Positions 56,742 through 64,000 of a DNA stretch of 64,000 nucleotides are shown here, piece by piece. The notes below the pieces were generated by a model. That model ran no database searches. It was not told the DNA's origin and saw only the letters and a program-made list of their open reading frames with translations. Source of the stretch: Rahnella ecdela (GTDB lineage: Bacteria > Pseudomonadota > Gammaproteobacteria > Enterobacterales > Enterobacteriaceae); the NCBI RefSeq assembly GCF_019049625.1, contig NZ_JAFMOY010000118.1:41909-105908 (forward strand), read 5' to 3'. Position 1 is the first letter of the stretch, and the number at the start of each line of letters is the position of its first letter. The position numbers and the translations under genes are program-made.

Positions 56742-57706
56742 TAGTTAATTTTTACGATCACCGACGCTTCAAACTGCCCGAGCGATAGCTCTCTTCCGGG
56801 AATGGCGCTCACTCTTGCCGTAAAGTTTTTGGTCACTTCATTCACATTATTCAGCTGAGCAAAGTCATCGTAGCGGTTGAACGCAATAGCCTGTTGCTGC
56901 TCGTTAAATAACATCAGTTTCGCACCGTTAGCGAGATCAATCGCCGTGTTATCCAGCAGCGGACTGGCGGTTGAAAATTCCGCCTGTAGCGAGAAGTTAT
57001 CCAGACAGCCTTGCTTCACAGCCCGGATAGCAAACGGCAGCGAGACGCCCGCCGAGCGGGAAAGCATTGTGCTCTGAATTTCGCCAAAATTTAAAATCTG
57101 CGATTCCGGATACACTTTCAGATCTGAACCGCAGGCCAGAAAACGCACCCCTTGTAAACCCGACAGATTGTATTTGAGGTTTTTTGCCCCCGGCGTGTTG
57201 TTGACACTGCCGCTGCCGTCGAGCTGAAATACCGTGAACTGATCCGCGCCCAGATAATATCCGGCGGAAGGCGGAGTGCCGGTAACCTTGATATACAGAC
57301 GGAATGTGACGTCCAGCGTCACACTTCCACCCCGCTGAATCGGTGGGCTGTTGGTACTTGCGCGCTGCTGATCCTGCTCCAGCTCCTGCCCGTTATAACT
57401 GACGCCCAGCCTCAACCCTTCACCAATCGACTGTGATTTGGGATTAAAATAGAAATGCACCACGTCAATGCTACTGCCCAGCACGTTGTCACAATACGCG
57501 GTCACGGTGATGTCGTTGGATTCCCAGACTTTGGTGCCCGGTGGCACATTCGCCGGAATAGCGAGTTGCCCGACCGGGATCGGCAGTTTGTCGACAATTC
57601 CGGTACCCTTCTCCACGCAGTCCAGCGCCAGCGCGCTGCGGGAAAATAACAGCATGATAAAAAGGACTGTCATTCGTCCGCTTAAAAACCGAATCAGTTC
57701 AACCAT
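56735..57706 (-). CDS. fimbrial tip adhesin (operon 2)
   Basis: A 323-residue exported protein with a signal peptide (about 1-28, ending ALA). An N-terminal domain of about 170 residues starts with a cysteine (LDCVEKG) and is followed by a C-terminal pilin-type domain (from about ACGSDLKVYPESQILNFGEI) ending in a pilin-like strand (VIVKINYY). Size and position as last gene of a four-gene operon fit a FimH/MrkD-like two-domain adhesin; the receptor is unknown. Its ATG overlaps the chaperone stop by one base (TGATG). Its 3' end overlaps the convergent emrK-like gene by 7 bases. Confidence 0.8.
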   Translation of the reverse strand: MVELIRFLSGRMTVLFIMLLFSRSALALDCVEKGTGIVDKLPIPVGQLAIPANVPPGTKVWESNDITVTAYCDNVLGSSIDVVHFYFNPKSQSIGEGLRLGVSYNGQELEQDQQRASTNSPPIQRGGSVTLDVTFRLYIKVTGTPPSAGYYLGADQFTVFQLDGSGSVNNTPGAKNLKYNLSGLQGVRFLACGSDLKVYPESQILNFGEIQSTMLSRSAGVSLPFAIRAVKQGCLDNFSLQAEFSTASPLLDNTAIDLANGAKLMLFNEQQQAIAFNRYDDFAQLNNVNEVTKNFTARVSAIPGRELSLGQFEASVIVKINYY

Positions 57707-58446
57707 CACAACCTCTTCGCCTGAGGATTTTTTGGCACAAGCTGACAATGCGCGGTCTGGCAGGAATATTCGTTCACCTGCAAACCTCCGTAATCATCCA
57801 TATAACCGAGGCTGTACTGATGACTCACATACCGGCTGCCGGTGAGATTTTCAGAGGTAAACGGTGCCAGCATTACGCTATCAAAACCCGCAAAATTGCC
57901 TTTATTATCTTTACCCAGATAGCCGACGGTGATGTAAAACGGCGTGGGATTGGTCAGTTTTAGTCCGTCACTGAGACCGAAAACTTCAAGCTGCTCCTGC
58001 CAGTTTTCCTTTAGCTGATCTTGTAATGCCACAGGGCGGTAAAACAGCTTCACACGGCTCTGGATCGCCACCTGGATGACGTTTGACATGTCACTCTTTG
58101 GAGGCACTTCGCGCACGTTAAAGTAAAACAGCGATTCACGGTCTTTCGGCAGAGTGGCGGCTTGCGGCAATTGCAGGATGCGGATCTGACTTTTCTGTCC
58201 GGCTTCGATGCGCTGCATCGGCGGCAAGGCCACCAGCGGCGAAGTGATCTTTTCGCCCTGCGTGTCTTCCAGCCAGACCTGCGCCAGATAGGGCAGTTGT
58301 TTGCTCTGGTTTTCCAGCAACACGCTGACGGATTTATCGCTGCCGTTAAAAATGACGCGCGTCCGGTCAAGATTGATGGCGGCATAAACCGGATACGCCG
58401 CGCCAGCCATCAGCATGAGTGCGCAGTATGAAATGAGTTTGTGCAT
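57706..58446 (-). CDS. periplasmic pilus chaperone (operon 2)
   Basis: A 246-residue PapD-like chaperone with a signal peptide ending VYA. Family marks are NLDRTRVIFNGS, DRESLFYFNVREVPP, RVKLFYRPVAL and LTNPTPFYITVGYL. The C-terminal domain carries a cysteine pair (YSCQTAHC) about 15 residues from the end, a feature of PapD-type chaperones. It lies between the usher and adhesin genes. Confidence 0.92.
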   Translation of the reverse strand: MHKLISYCALMLMAGAAYPVYAAINLDRTRVIFNGSDKSVSVLLENQSKQLPYLAQVWLEDTQGEKITSPLVALPPMQRIEAGQKSQIRILQLPQAATLPKDRESLFYFNVREVPPKSDMSNVIQVAIQSRVKLFYRPVALQDQLKENWQEQLEVFGLSDGLKLTNPTPFYITVGYLGKDNKGNFAGFDSVMLAPFTSENLTGSRYVSHQYSLGYMDDYGGLQVNEYSCQTAHCQLVPKNPQAKRL

Positions 58447-58495
58447 CAGGACTTCCTTTCCTCGTAAAATTTGTATGATTGGTTTTCAGTTTTCA

Positions 58496-60997
58496 TTAGC
58501 TGCACGGTAGCAAAATTTGTCCGGCGCGGGCGCCGGGGTCTGACGGCACCTGAATCTGACATTGCTGCCCTTCGCCCCAGTGCACGGTCAGAGATTTTTC
58601 GCCGGACACTCCGGCCAGATACGCCAGTCCGCCGTCGCCGACAAGTCCCGCTTCAAAACCTGAGCTGTTGTCGGTGACGGCCGCACCGAGCGGCGGATGA
58701 CTGCCGTCTTTCAGACGGATCACCGCCATCAGACGTTCGCCTTTGATCGCGCGCATTTTGCGAAAACCAATCGCCCCTTCGGTCAGCGTTTTACTGACCA
58801 CCGAGCCGTAAACTTCTATGTCGTCCGGCAAATTATTCACATCCACGCGAATATCAGAGGTCTGGTAGCTCGACACACCGTTGACCACCGCGATCCCGTA
58901 ATCGTTGGTGACTGATGCGCCGTCGCTGACCGGGATCCCCTTTACGCCCGTTGATAACATCATGCGCGGCTCGTTGCCCGCGCTGCTCTGATGCAGCGCC
59001 GCACCCGCCGCGGTGGCGGTCATCGAGCCGTACCAGTTAGCATTCACCGAGCGGTAATCGTTATTTTTCACGCTGCCGTTAGCCCCGAACTGCCCGTAAG
59101 GTGACATGTGCTGGTAGTTCGTGCGGAACACACCCTGGCCTTTTTGCAGATCCGGACTGCTTCCCCCCACGCCCACGCGCCAGCTGTTATTTGGATCCTG
59201 ACTATTGTAATAGGACGCCGTTTGCGAGAAACCGTTTTGCGAGTCCTGCTGCGCGTCGTAACTGATTTGCTGCCCGGAAGACAGCGGCAGACTCAGCGAC
59301 AAAAACATCTGGTTTTCATCGGTTCTGCGGTAATTCAGTTTGCTGGCGGAGAACGTCGCGGAAATGCCGGTAAAGCGCCCGATGTCGAAAATCTTGCTCA
59401 CCGACGCGCTGTAGTTGTTACTGGCACTCTCGTTCCAGTAGATTTTGTGCGTCGCTGACAGATACAAGGTGATAGCCGGCCACGGCAGATACTGGTTAGC
59501 GGTAACGGTGTAGGTTTGTTTATCGTCGCGCGAATAACCCTCGCCGTTCATCTTGTCGAGATACTGGCTGAAAGACATGAAGGTTTTTTCCGAGAAACGG
59601 TATCCGGCAAAGGTTATCTGGCTACCGGTGGAGTCGAAACGTTTGGAATAGTTGGCGCGGTAACTCAGGCCGGTTTGCTCACCCGCCACCGGCACGGTCG
59701 CCGAAGATCGTGTGACATCAAAAGACACCGCGCCGAGCTTTTGCAGGTTTTGTCCGACACCGACCGCCTGCGCCTGATAGTTGCCGGTTGTGGCAATCAG
59801 GCCGCCATATACCGAGAAATCATTCAGCGCGCCCCACGACATTTCGCCACTGTAAAAACCGGGCTGCAAAACGTGATGACTGCTGCCGGTGGTCGGTTTA
59901 CCCATCGCCGTTTTGAAGCGCACCTGGCCTTTGCGGGTCAGAAACGGAATAGTCGCGGTGGTCACCTGATAGGTCGTGACGCTGCCGTTTTCTTCCTCTA
60001 TTTTCACGTCCAGCGCGCCCTGAACCGCTTCGGTTAAATCCTGAACCACGAACGGCCCCGGCGACACATTGGTCTGATAAATCACTCGACCGTTCTGGCT
60101 GATGCTCACTTTCGCGTTGGTTTTGGCGATGCCGGTGACCTGTGGCGCATAACCGCGTAACGAAGGCGGTAACATGCGCTGGTCACTGTTCAGTGAAGCG
60201 CCAAGAAAGCGGAAAGAATCGAAAATGTCAGAACTCAGATAAGTTTGTCCGCCCGTCAGTCGTGCCCCCATCGACGGTAAAGCGCGATACAAATAGCTCT
60301 GCGTCCAGGTGAATTGATCGCTGGCCGGTGTGCCGGAGGTACGCGACGATGAATACTGATAATCCGCACGGGCACGCCACGGCCCGAGGTTAAAACCGGT
60401 GGTGCCGTAGCTGCTGAAACTGGTGGTGCTGTCGCCAGAATGCGGCATGTATTTGCTGCCAAGCAGGTTGTAATCGAGCAACGCGCCGTTCACGCCGTTA
60501 TCCCACTGTGAAGGCGGCACCCAGTTCTGGTCGTGAAAAAACAGCCACGCCTGCGGAATGCTAATGTTCAGCGTTTGTTTTTCCTGGTCATAGCGGGCGG
60601 TGACTTCTGGTTGCCGGTCTAATGAGGTACATTCGCCGTGATGCCAGAGCGTCAGCTTTTGGCGGGCATCCTTCGTCAGATCGAATTTATCCACCAGCGC
60701 GGGCGGCAGACAAAGGCGGCTGTTTTTATTATCTTGTGAGGCATAATACTTAATCAGGCTTTGATCGCCGAGCGTGCGGCCATTGAGTACCACATCCAGC
60801 AGGTATTCGCCGGGTGCGATATAATCAGCCACCTGAAAACGCGATAAATCGACATTATTACGGTCGGCGGAATCAATAAAGTTAACGTTAAATTCCACTG
60901 CGAAAATTCTGACTGAAATACAACATCCTGATAAAAATAAAACAACGCCGGTAACTGCCCGTTTCCCTGTGAAAATCCTTTCCATCGCAACTGCCAT
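58496..60997 (-). CDS. outer-membrane usher of operon 2
   Basis: An 833-residue FimD/PapC-family usher with a signal peptide (to about FA at residue 33), an N-terminal domain (VEFNVNFIDSADRNNVDLSRF), the barrel and plug (YQTNVSPGPFVVQDLTEA) and C-terminal domains ending in a cysteine pair (QQCQI ... LPCS). It is only distantly similar to the usher of operon 1, so the two operons are independent acquisitions. It precedes the chaperone gene, the Pap-like order. Two in-frame ATGs (60997 and 60985) compete; neither has a strong ribosome site. Confidence 0.93.
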   Translation of the reverse strand: MAVAMERIFTGKRAVTGVVLFLSGCCISVRIFAVEFNVNFIDSADRNNVDLSRFQVADYIAPGEYLLDVVLNGRTLGDQSLIKYYASQDNKNSRLCLPPALVDKFDLTKDARQKLTLWHHGECTSLDRQPEVTARYDQEKQTLNISIPQAWLFFHDQNWVPPSQWDNGVNGALLDYNLLGSKYMPHSGDSTTSFSSYGTTGFNLGPWRARADYQYSSSRTSGTPASDQFTWTQSYLYRALPSMGARLTGGQTYLSSDIFDSFRFLGASLNSDQRMLPPSLRGYAPQVTGIAKTNAKVSISQNGRVIYQTNVSPGPFVVQDLTEAVQGALDVKIEEENGSVTTYQVTTATIPFLTRKGQVRFKTAMGKPTTGSSHHVLQPGFYSGEMSWGALNDFSVYGGLIATTGNYQAQAVGVGQNLQKLGAVSFDVTRSSATVPVAGEQTGLSYRANYSKRFDSTGSQITFAGYRFSEKTFMSFSQYLDKMNGEGYSRDDKQTYTVTANQYLPWPAITLYLSATHKIYWNESASNNYSASVSKIFDIGRFTGISATFSASKLNYRRTDENQMFLSLSLPLSSGQQISYDAQQDSQNGFSQTASYYNSQDPNNSWRVGVGGSSPDLQKGQGVFRTNYQHMSPYGQFGANGSVKNNDYRSVNANWYGSMTATAAGAALHQSSAGNEPRMMLSTGVKGIPVSDGASVTNDYGIAVVNGVSSYQTSDIRVDVNNLPDDIEVYGSVVSKTLTEGAIGFRKMRAIKGERLMAVIRLKDGSHPPLGAAVTDNSSGFEAGLVGDGGLAYLAGVSGEKSLTVHWGEGQQCQIQVPSDPGARAGQILLPCS

Positions 60998-61090
60998 AAT
61001 AAAATCACTTGTTTATGGTAATAAATCGAAAACCCCGGTACTGGCAAAGATAAAAAGGGGGAAATACTCCCCCCAAGTGATAGCGGACGT

Positions 61091-61672
61091 TTATTTATAA
61101 TTCAGGGCGTAAGTTGCCTGAGAAACAAGAGTACCGGTGGCAACAGGCTGAGTATTGGCTTCCACACGCGCAGCAAAGACCAGATTATTATTACCCGTCA
61201 CCAGATCAATATCTTTAGAGGTATCACCGACTTTCAGCAAATCGCCGTTAGCGTCAATCAGGCGGATGCCCGCACCCTTGGCACTGCCGGTATTCGCCAG
61301 CAGTTCAGTTGCACTGCTGTCAGGTGTGCCGGTAAAAGACACCGCGACTTTAGAAACTGCAGGATAACCCACAGTACCCACGGTTTGGGCCGCCAGGTCG
61401 CAGTCTTGCAGGTGAATCGTGTAGTTCACGTTTTGCGAATATTTGCTGCCGCTTTCCAGCACTTTATTCGCTACCTGTCCCATATTCACATTAATGTCTT
61501 CATCCCCTGCCGCGACAGAGCAAGGTGCATTAATCACGGTTCCGGTGAAATGAATACGTCCGGAACCATTATCGGCACCCGCCGGTGGCGTCGGATCATC
61601 AGCTGCGAAAGCAGAAGCTGAAATAAGGGCAGATAAAGCAATAACCAGCGTTTTATTTTTAGTGTTAAACAT
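61091..61672 (-). CDS. major fimbrial subunit of operon 2
   Basis: A 193-residue type 1/Pap-like pilin. The signal peptide ends AFA (about 23). The cysteine pair is NAPCSV and LQDC, and the C-terminal strand is SQATYALNYK. AAGGA lies 7 bases before the ATG at 61672. An in-frame start at 61759 would add 29 residues before the signal and is rejected. It is the first of four genes (pilin, usher, chaperone, adhesin). The gap to the usher is 93 bases and no strong terminator is seen there, unlike operon 1. Confidence 0.9.
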   Translation of the reverse strand: MFNTKNKTLVIALSALISASAFAADDPTPPAGADNGSGRIHFTGTVINAPCSVAAGDEDINVNMGQVANKVLESGSKYSQNVNYTIHLQDCDLAAQTVGTVGYPAVSKVAVSFTGTPDSSATELLANTGSAKGAGIRLIDANGDLLKVGDTSKDIDLVTGNNNLVFAARVEANTQPVATGTLVSQATYALNYK

Positions 61673-62225
61673 TGTAAGTCCTTGAGATATTGATGGCGTC
61701 GTTATTAAGCGATATTTTCGCCCTGACTCTGAGAGCAACCCTTGCTCCCGCCAGATCAATATACTAACAACTACTCAGGCTGCGCTATATTAAGTTGAAT
61801 AACCCATTTGTTAAGATTTTTGCTCTATAGCAAGCCGTTAAACATGAAAAAAATCATGAAAATTCACATAAAAATGACAGCAATCAGCACAAGATAATCT
61901 GAGCATGATAAGAATGCAGCTTTTGGTAAGACAAAATATTGGGGAAATTAATAACAATTGGGTGCCTATTCCGATTTTTTAGGAATTTTCTTCGCGCATA
62001 TATTCTCCGCCAGTATTCTCAACTCGCATTAGGGCCTCTTCCCACAGTTTATTTACCGATTTAGTCAGGATGTAAGCGGCGGGATAAATAAAGAATTAAT
62101 CCCTTTTTTTATTATTCCAAAAAACAGCATGACTATTCCACTCCGTGCAAAAGCTAATCCAATAAACGCAGTCGTTCGCCCTGCGCAAAGCTGATAACTT
62201 GATGAAAAAACCTAAGGAAAACATC
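61673..62225. other. AT-rich intergenic region upstream of fimbrial operon 2 and the SDR gene
   Basis: About 550 bases of low GC content with several A/T tracts, a usual feature of H-NS-silenced fimbrial promoters. No gene was found. No copy of the CCTACACG motif is present, so any EvgA link would concern operon 1 only. Confidence 0.5.
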
Positions 62226-62930
62226 ATGAGTTCACTCCCTGTTGCAGTGGTCACCGGCGGTACCAGCGGTATCGGACTGGCGGTTGTCCACAATCTGGCG
62301 CGCGACCATCGCGTTTATGCGCTCGGGCGTAATAAAGACAGCCTGATTGCGCTGCGGCTGATTGAAAATGTCGATGCTGTTGAAATTAACCTGCATGATT
62401 TTGACACCATTGCGCGGTTTGTCGGTGAAATACCGGCGATTGATGTGCTGGTGCATTCGGCGGCCATTTCCAAACCGTTACGTCTTGAAAATGCAACGCC
62501 AGAGGACTGGCAGCAGCAGTTTTCCATTAACGTGTTTGCCCCCGCTGAATTCACGAGACTGGCATTACCGGCGCTGAGAAAACAGGAAGGTCAGGTGGTG
62601 TTTATCGGTTCAGGATCCGGTACCAAAGCCGATGGCGGAAACACGGTGTATTGCGCGTCAAAATTTGCCCTCAGCGCCCTCGCCCACGCGCTGCGGCAGG
62701 AAGAAAGCGAACACGGCGTGCGTGTTTCCACCGTCGCGCCCGGCCCGACAGATACGCCGATGAATCGCAAAACTCGCGAAAGTCAGGGCAACTTTGAAGC
62801 CATCGACCCGCGCGAATACAGCACGCCGAAATCAGTGGCTGCGGCAGTACGTCTGGTGATCGACGCCAGTGACGACACGCAAATTACAGATATTGCGGTC
62901 AGACCGAGGCGGGATAAGGCGAAGCGCTGA
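62226..62930 (+). CDS. short-chain dehydrogenase/reductase
   Basis: A 234-residue classical SDR with the NAD(P)-binding TGGTSGIG (about 11-18), HSAAIS for the NNAG position (about 78), the catalytic serine in IGSGSG (about 129) and the YCASK active site (Y143, K147), followed by APGPTDTPM. AAGGA lies 9 bases before the ATG at 62226. The arginine-rich tail (RPRRDKAKR) is unusual but harmless-looking. It is a single gene with no informative neighbours, and the substrate is unknown. Confidence 0.88.
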   Translation: MSSLPVAVVTGGTSGIGLAVVHNLARDHRVYALGRNKDSLIALRLIENVDAVEINLHDFDTIARFVGEIPAIDVLVHSAAISKPLRLENATPEDWQQQFSINVFAPAEFTRLALPALRKQEGQVVFIGSGSGTKADGGNTVYCASKFALSALAHALRQEESEHGVRVSTVAPGPTDTPMNRKTRESQGNFEAIDPREYSTPKSVAAAVRLVIDASDDTQITDIAVRPRRDKAKR

Positions 62931-62972
62931 ATCAGGATAAATAGTATTGCAGATGTGAAAAGGAAGCGACGG

Positions 62973-63012
62973 GTGACTGCTCCCCGCCGTAAACGGCGAG
63001 GCTTCCCACTTC
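62973..63012 (-). mobile_element. IS200/IS605-type right end with omega-RNA scaffold
   Basis: Directly past the tnpB stop, reading leftward, is GAAGCCTCGCCG-TTTA-CGGCGGGGAG and then CAGTCAC. The hairpin CGCCG/CGGCG with a 4-base loop and the terminal GTCAC are typical of the right end of IS1341/IS605-group elements, where the 3' part of the tnpB transcript becomes the guide RNA. The guide would be read from flanking DNA at about 62952-62972, just beyond the SDR gene. Confidence 0.6.
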
Positions 63013-64000
63013 TTAGGCTGCAACCGCCTTTATGACGGACTTACACTGGCCTCGATGGGCAGTAACGACGAGTCCCGCCGCCATAAGTTCTGTTATGCCT
63101 TTATTCTGTATGTTCATCGCCGCGTTTATGTCTCGGTCATGTTCAGTATTACAGGTTGGGCATTGCCATATGCGTTTATGTAGCGGCATATCAGCCATTT
63201 TGTGACCGCAACAATGACAGGTTTTCGAACTGGCAAACCATTGATTTAGCTTGACCAGATGAACACCTTCGGCTGCGGCTTTATATTCCACTTTCATAAT
63301 GAAACCCTCCCAGGCTGCGTCACCAATAGCACGAGCGAGACAGGGGTTCTTCATCATATTTGCTGATTTTAGCGTCTCTACAATTACCGCTTGGTTTTCG
63401 TCAACAATTGCACGAGAGAGTTTGTGCTGAAAATCAGCGCGGGCATTGGCTACCCGCTCATGTACTGCGGCCAGCAGTAAACGCGCCTTACTACGGTTAG
63501 CGCTACCCCGTTTTTTCCGGGATAGTGCCTTCTGTTTGCGCCGCAGGTTACGACTCGCGTTTATCAGATGCCGGGGGTTATTTACTTTATCGCCGCTTGA
63601 GGGGATCAGGTAGTGCGATAACCCCATATCGTAGCCGGTTACACAGGTAATAAGGCTCGGCTTTTCTGGCGCTTCCTGTCCGTCGTCGCACAGAATTGAG
63701 GCAAAGTATTTGCCCGTCGCATTGCGACTGATCGTAATACTGGAAACCTTTCCGACTATCTCCCTGTGAATGTTTGCCCTGACGGGTTTCATTTTAGGGA
63801 GTTGGATAGCGTCAGTTAACACCTTACCGTTCGGGTGGTAGCTCGATTGCTTGCCTTGTTTACTCTTGAAAGAGGGGAAGTGAGCACGTTTCTTGAAAAA
63901 ATTCCCAAACGCTGTATCGAGGTTAATTACGGCCTGCTGCAATGCCAGTGAGTCATATTCTTTCAGCCAACTATAGCGGCGCGACTTTTTGCCCACAGCC
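63013..64000 (-). CDS. tnpB: TnpB RNA-guided nuclease of an IS200/IS605-family element (5' end outside window)
   Basis: At least 328 residues; the frame is open to the window edge, and comparison with full-length TnpB suggests about 55-65 N-terminal residues are missing. All RuvC catalytic parts are present: aspartate in TGYDMGLSHYL, glutamate in VIVETLKSANM and aspartate in HDRDINAAMNIQ. The four-cysteine zinc finger (CHCCGHK and CPTCN) and the ASRNLRRKQKALSRKKRGS basic segment are also present. TnpB is an omega-RNA-guided DNA endonuclease that helps retain the transposon at its site. No tnpA transposase is visible, but it could lie beyond the edge. The protein appears intact. Confidence 0.92.
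   Translation of the reverse strand, partial: AVGKKSRRYSWLKEYDSLALQQAVINLDTAFGNFFKKRAHFPSFKSKQGKQSSYHPNGKVLTDAIQLPKMKPVRANIHREIVGKVSSITISRNATGKYFASILCDDGQEAPEKPSLITCVTGYDMGLSHYLIPSSGDKVNNPRHLINASRNLRRKQKALSRKKRGSANRSKARLLLAAVHERVANARADFQHKLSRAIVDENQAVIVETLKSANMMKNPCLARAIGDAAWEGFIMKVEYKAAAEGVHLVKLNQWFASSKTCHCCGHKMADMPLHKRIWQCPTCNTEHDRDINAAMNIQNKGITELMAAGLVVTAHRGQCKSVIKAVAA

Noticed and set aside
56742..61672. Search for the emrY partner of the emrK-like gene
   Set aside because: All long frames here belong to fimbrial operon 2 on the other strand; no 14-helix transporter frame or remnant was seen.

Overview
The window reads as chromosomal DNA of a plant- or soil-associated enterobacterium, most likely Rahnella or a close relative in the Yersiniaceae. 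This is inferred from content, not from a marker gene. The indicators are a chromosomal class A beta-lactamase of the RAHN/CTX-M clade, a complete pqqABCDEF operon, dat-ddc, a FhuE receptor, a very large NdvB-type cyclic glucan synthase, a PL1 pectate lyase, and an EvgAS system with high residue-level similarity to that of E. coli. No tRNA, rRNA or CRISPR array was seen.

Layout. 0.1-5.6 kb: treZ-treY (trehalose from maltodextrins), an ElaB/YqjD-like envelope protein, an orphan terminator that probably ends a small RNA, and a small lipoprotein. 5.6-10.1 kb: an alpha/beta hydrolase, a LysR regulator divergent from an exported serine hydrolase, and an MscS-type channel. 10.2-13.2 kb: dat-ddc (1,3-diaminopropane synthesis) read leftward behind an unusually hairpin-rich leader. 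14-21.8 kb: an aldo/keto reductase, the beta-lactamase, a chemoreceptor, a Fur-box-preceded fhuE and an M19 dipeptidase. 21.8-27.4 kb: the pqq operon, with a hairpin between pqqA and pqqB that probably sets the excess of precursor peptide over enzymes. 27.4-29.8 kb: a diguanylate cyclase facing lldD.

30-41.8 kb: the 8.5-kb ndvB-like gene, a pectate lyase without a signal peptide, a LuxR-type regulator and an EAL protein. 41.8-61.7 kb is a surface-adhesion island with two chaperone-usher operons, both read leftward. Operon 1 has nine genes, with three chaperones, two minor pilins and two paralogous adhesins. Operon 2 has four genes. Between them sit evgA-evgS and a divergent emrK-like membrane-fusion gene whose usual partner emrY is missing. 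The LuxR/EAL pair next to operon 1 recalls the fimbrial control genes of Klebsiella mrk and Salmonella fim. The window closes with a short-chain dehydrogenase and a TnpB gene of the IS200/IS605 group, cut by the window edge, with its guide-RNA end intact.

The most interesting observations are the structured dat leader with a possible short leader ORF, the evgAS/emrK-without-emrY fimbrial island with a shared candidate operator, the orphan-terminator small RNA, and the TnpB/omega-RNA end.
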